A DNA stretch of 64,000 nt from Plenodomus lindquistii (taxonomy: Eukaryota; Ascomycota; Dothideomycetes; Pleosporales; Leptosphaeriaceae). Positions 63,460-64,000 of the stretch are shown one piece after another. Position 1 is the first letter of the stretch; each line of letters begins with the position of its first letter. The position numbers and the translations under genes were made by a program. Location of the stretch: positions 1,364,001 through 1,428,000 of the forward strand of contig JANUWI010000004.1 in the NCBI GenBank assembly GCA_025504975.1. Reading direction: 5' to 3'. The notes beneath the pieces are model-generated. The model ran no database searches, had not been told where the DNA came from, and was given only the letters and a program-made list of their open reading frames with translations.

Positions 63460-64000
63460 TTAGTAGATCGGGTGCCCTTCATCCCATTTCTGGGACACGT
63501 CGGGCTTCGACCTCGAGGAAGGGCTGCTACCGACATTATTGCCAGAGCTATAAAGGTCGCTGCGACGCTTCCCACTACTCCGACCATCCTCGATCATTTG
63601 AAGAGGACCCACCCATTCCCACACGCGCGACACGTCACCGGTACTGGTAGGCTTGACGGCTGCACGAACATTCGCGTTGAACTCGACCTTTTTCTGCACC
63701 TTCTCCCATAATTTAGTGCGTCGTTTGGTGGAGAACTCAGTACGAAGAACATCGTCTCGAAGCTGCGTCATGCTGATACCCCTGTCTGGGTAAGAGCTTG
63801 GGTCATGAGTGCTCCAAGCAGCTTGATTCGCAAGACGTTCGAAGGCCTCGCTCGCTAATTGCTTTGCACGGGCTTCTATTGAGCGAGTGGTCTTGTAGGA
63901 GTAGTTGCCGTAGATAATGGTTGCAAGCGTGGCGATCAGTCCTACAATTTGCCAAAAATATCGTCTAAGCGACTGTCGGACGGATCTGCGGACGCTGCAG
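63460..64000 (-). CDS. SRC1: Inner nuclear membrane protein Src1/Heh (MSC domain), 5' partial
   Basis: The 3' end of a gene that continues beyond the window edge. About 180 residues are visible: a membrane segment (YFWQIVGLIATLATIIYG), then the Man1/Src1 C-terminal winged-helix domain. That domain shows TQLRDDVLRTEFSTKRRTKL, WEKVQKKVEFNANVRAAV and GDVSRVWEWVGPLQMIED. It faces the nucleoplasm and takes part in nuclear-envelope and pore quality control and rDNA anchoring. The tail after the domain is Ser-rich. No intron is visible in this part. Confidence 0.9.
   Translation of the reverse strand, partial: CSVRRSVRQSLRRYFWQIVGLIATLATIIYGNYSYKTTRSIEARAKQLASEAFERLANQAAWSTHDPSSYPDRGISMTQLRDDVLRTEFSTKRRTKLWEKVQKKVEFNANVRAAVKPTSTGDVSRVWEWVGPLQMIEDGRSSGKRRSDLYSSGNNVGSSPSSRSKPDVSQKWDEGHPIY

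Noticed and set aside
1..64000. CRISPR arrays, prophage, integrated viral genes or intact transposons
   Set aside because: No spaced repeats, transposase, reverse transcriptase, integrase or capsid-like frames were seen, and the window is eukaryotic.

Overview
The window is 64 kb of nuclear DNA from a filamentous ascomycete. Genes carry short GT-AG introns of about 46-106 bp, mostly near 50 bp. Branch-point sequences resemble CTAAC/CTGAC, and tRNA genes have introns at position 37/38. The gene families present (fungal Num1/ApsA, Utp18, Src1, Pth11-like rhodopsin-domain proteins, PPELR/F-box-like proteins) fit a Dothideomycete, most probably Pleosporales. That placement is inferred from family content and was not tested by search. 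I see no CRISPR array, phage, viral gene or complete transposon.

Layout. 1-12.3 kb: the 3' part of a RING-containing SNF2 helicase; divergent RPB5 and PPM1; MAD1; an acyl-CoA-dehydrogenase-like gene convergent with MAD1; and a 4CL-like ligase ending in AKL. 12.3-15.4 kb holds no protein gene that I can support, but carries an unusual tRNA-Gln(CTG) and a tRNA-Val(AAC). 15.4-28.7 kb: NUM1/apsA, CNS1, a PPELR-type protein and mitochondrial SHMT. 29-43 kb: a small membrane protein, PMR1, cohesin RAD21, SUA5, a secreted protein with an internal duplication, a GNAT acetyltransferase and UTP18. 43-50 kb: a giant Ser/Thr-rich membrane protein and a CCCH zinc-finger protein. 51-61.5 kb is more accessory: a P450, a Pth11-like receptor, a second AKL-ending ligase, a PPELR-type protein and a ketopantoate-reductase-like enzyme. 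The end holds RPL42 and the 3' part of SRC1/HEH.

Most genes are independent housekeeping functions: transcription, PP2A methylation, spindle checkpoint, nuclear positioning, Hsp90 co-chaperone, one-carbon metabolism, Golgi Ca/Mn transport, cohesion, t6A synthesis, rRNA processing, translation and nuclear envelope. Two ligases with peroxisomal-type C-termini and a divergent hydroxyacyl-CoA dehydrogenase suggest some shared acyl-CoA metabolism.

The most unusual signal is the tRNA-Gln gene. Beside a normal 16-bp anticodon-loop intron, its D-arm/A-box is split by a 57-bp segment. That segment has GTAAGT at one end, CTAAT then TAG at the other, and is flanked by a GTA direct repeat, so it looks like a spliceosomal-type intron inside a tRNA gene. 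Other leads are mirrored GC-skew switches at three tight convergent gene junctions, an array of LC8-like TQT motifs in Num1, a separase-like site in Rad21 framed by a duplicated acidic motif, stopless 3n introns, and nested starts in SUA5.
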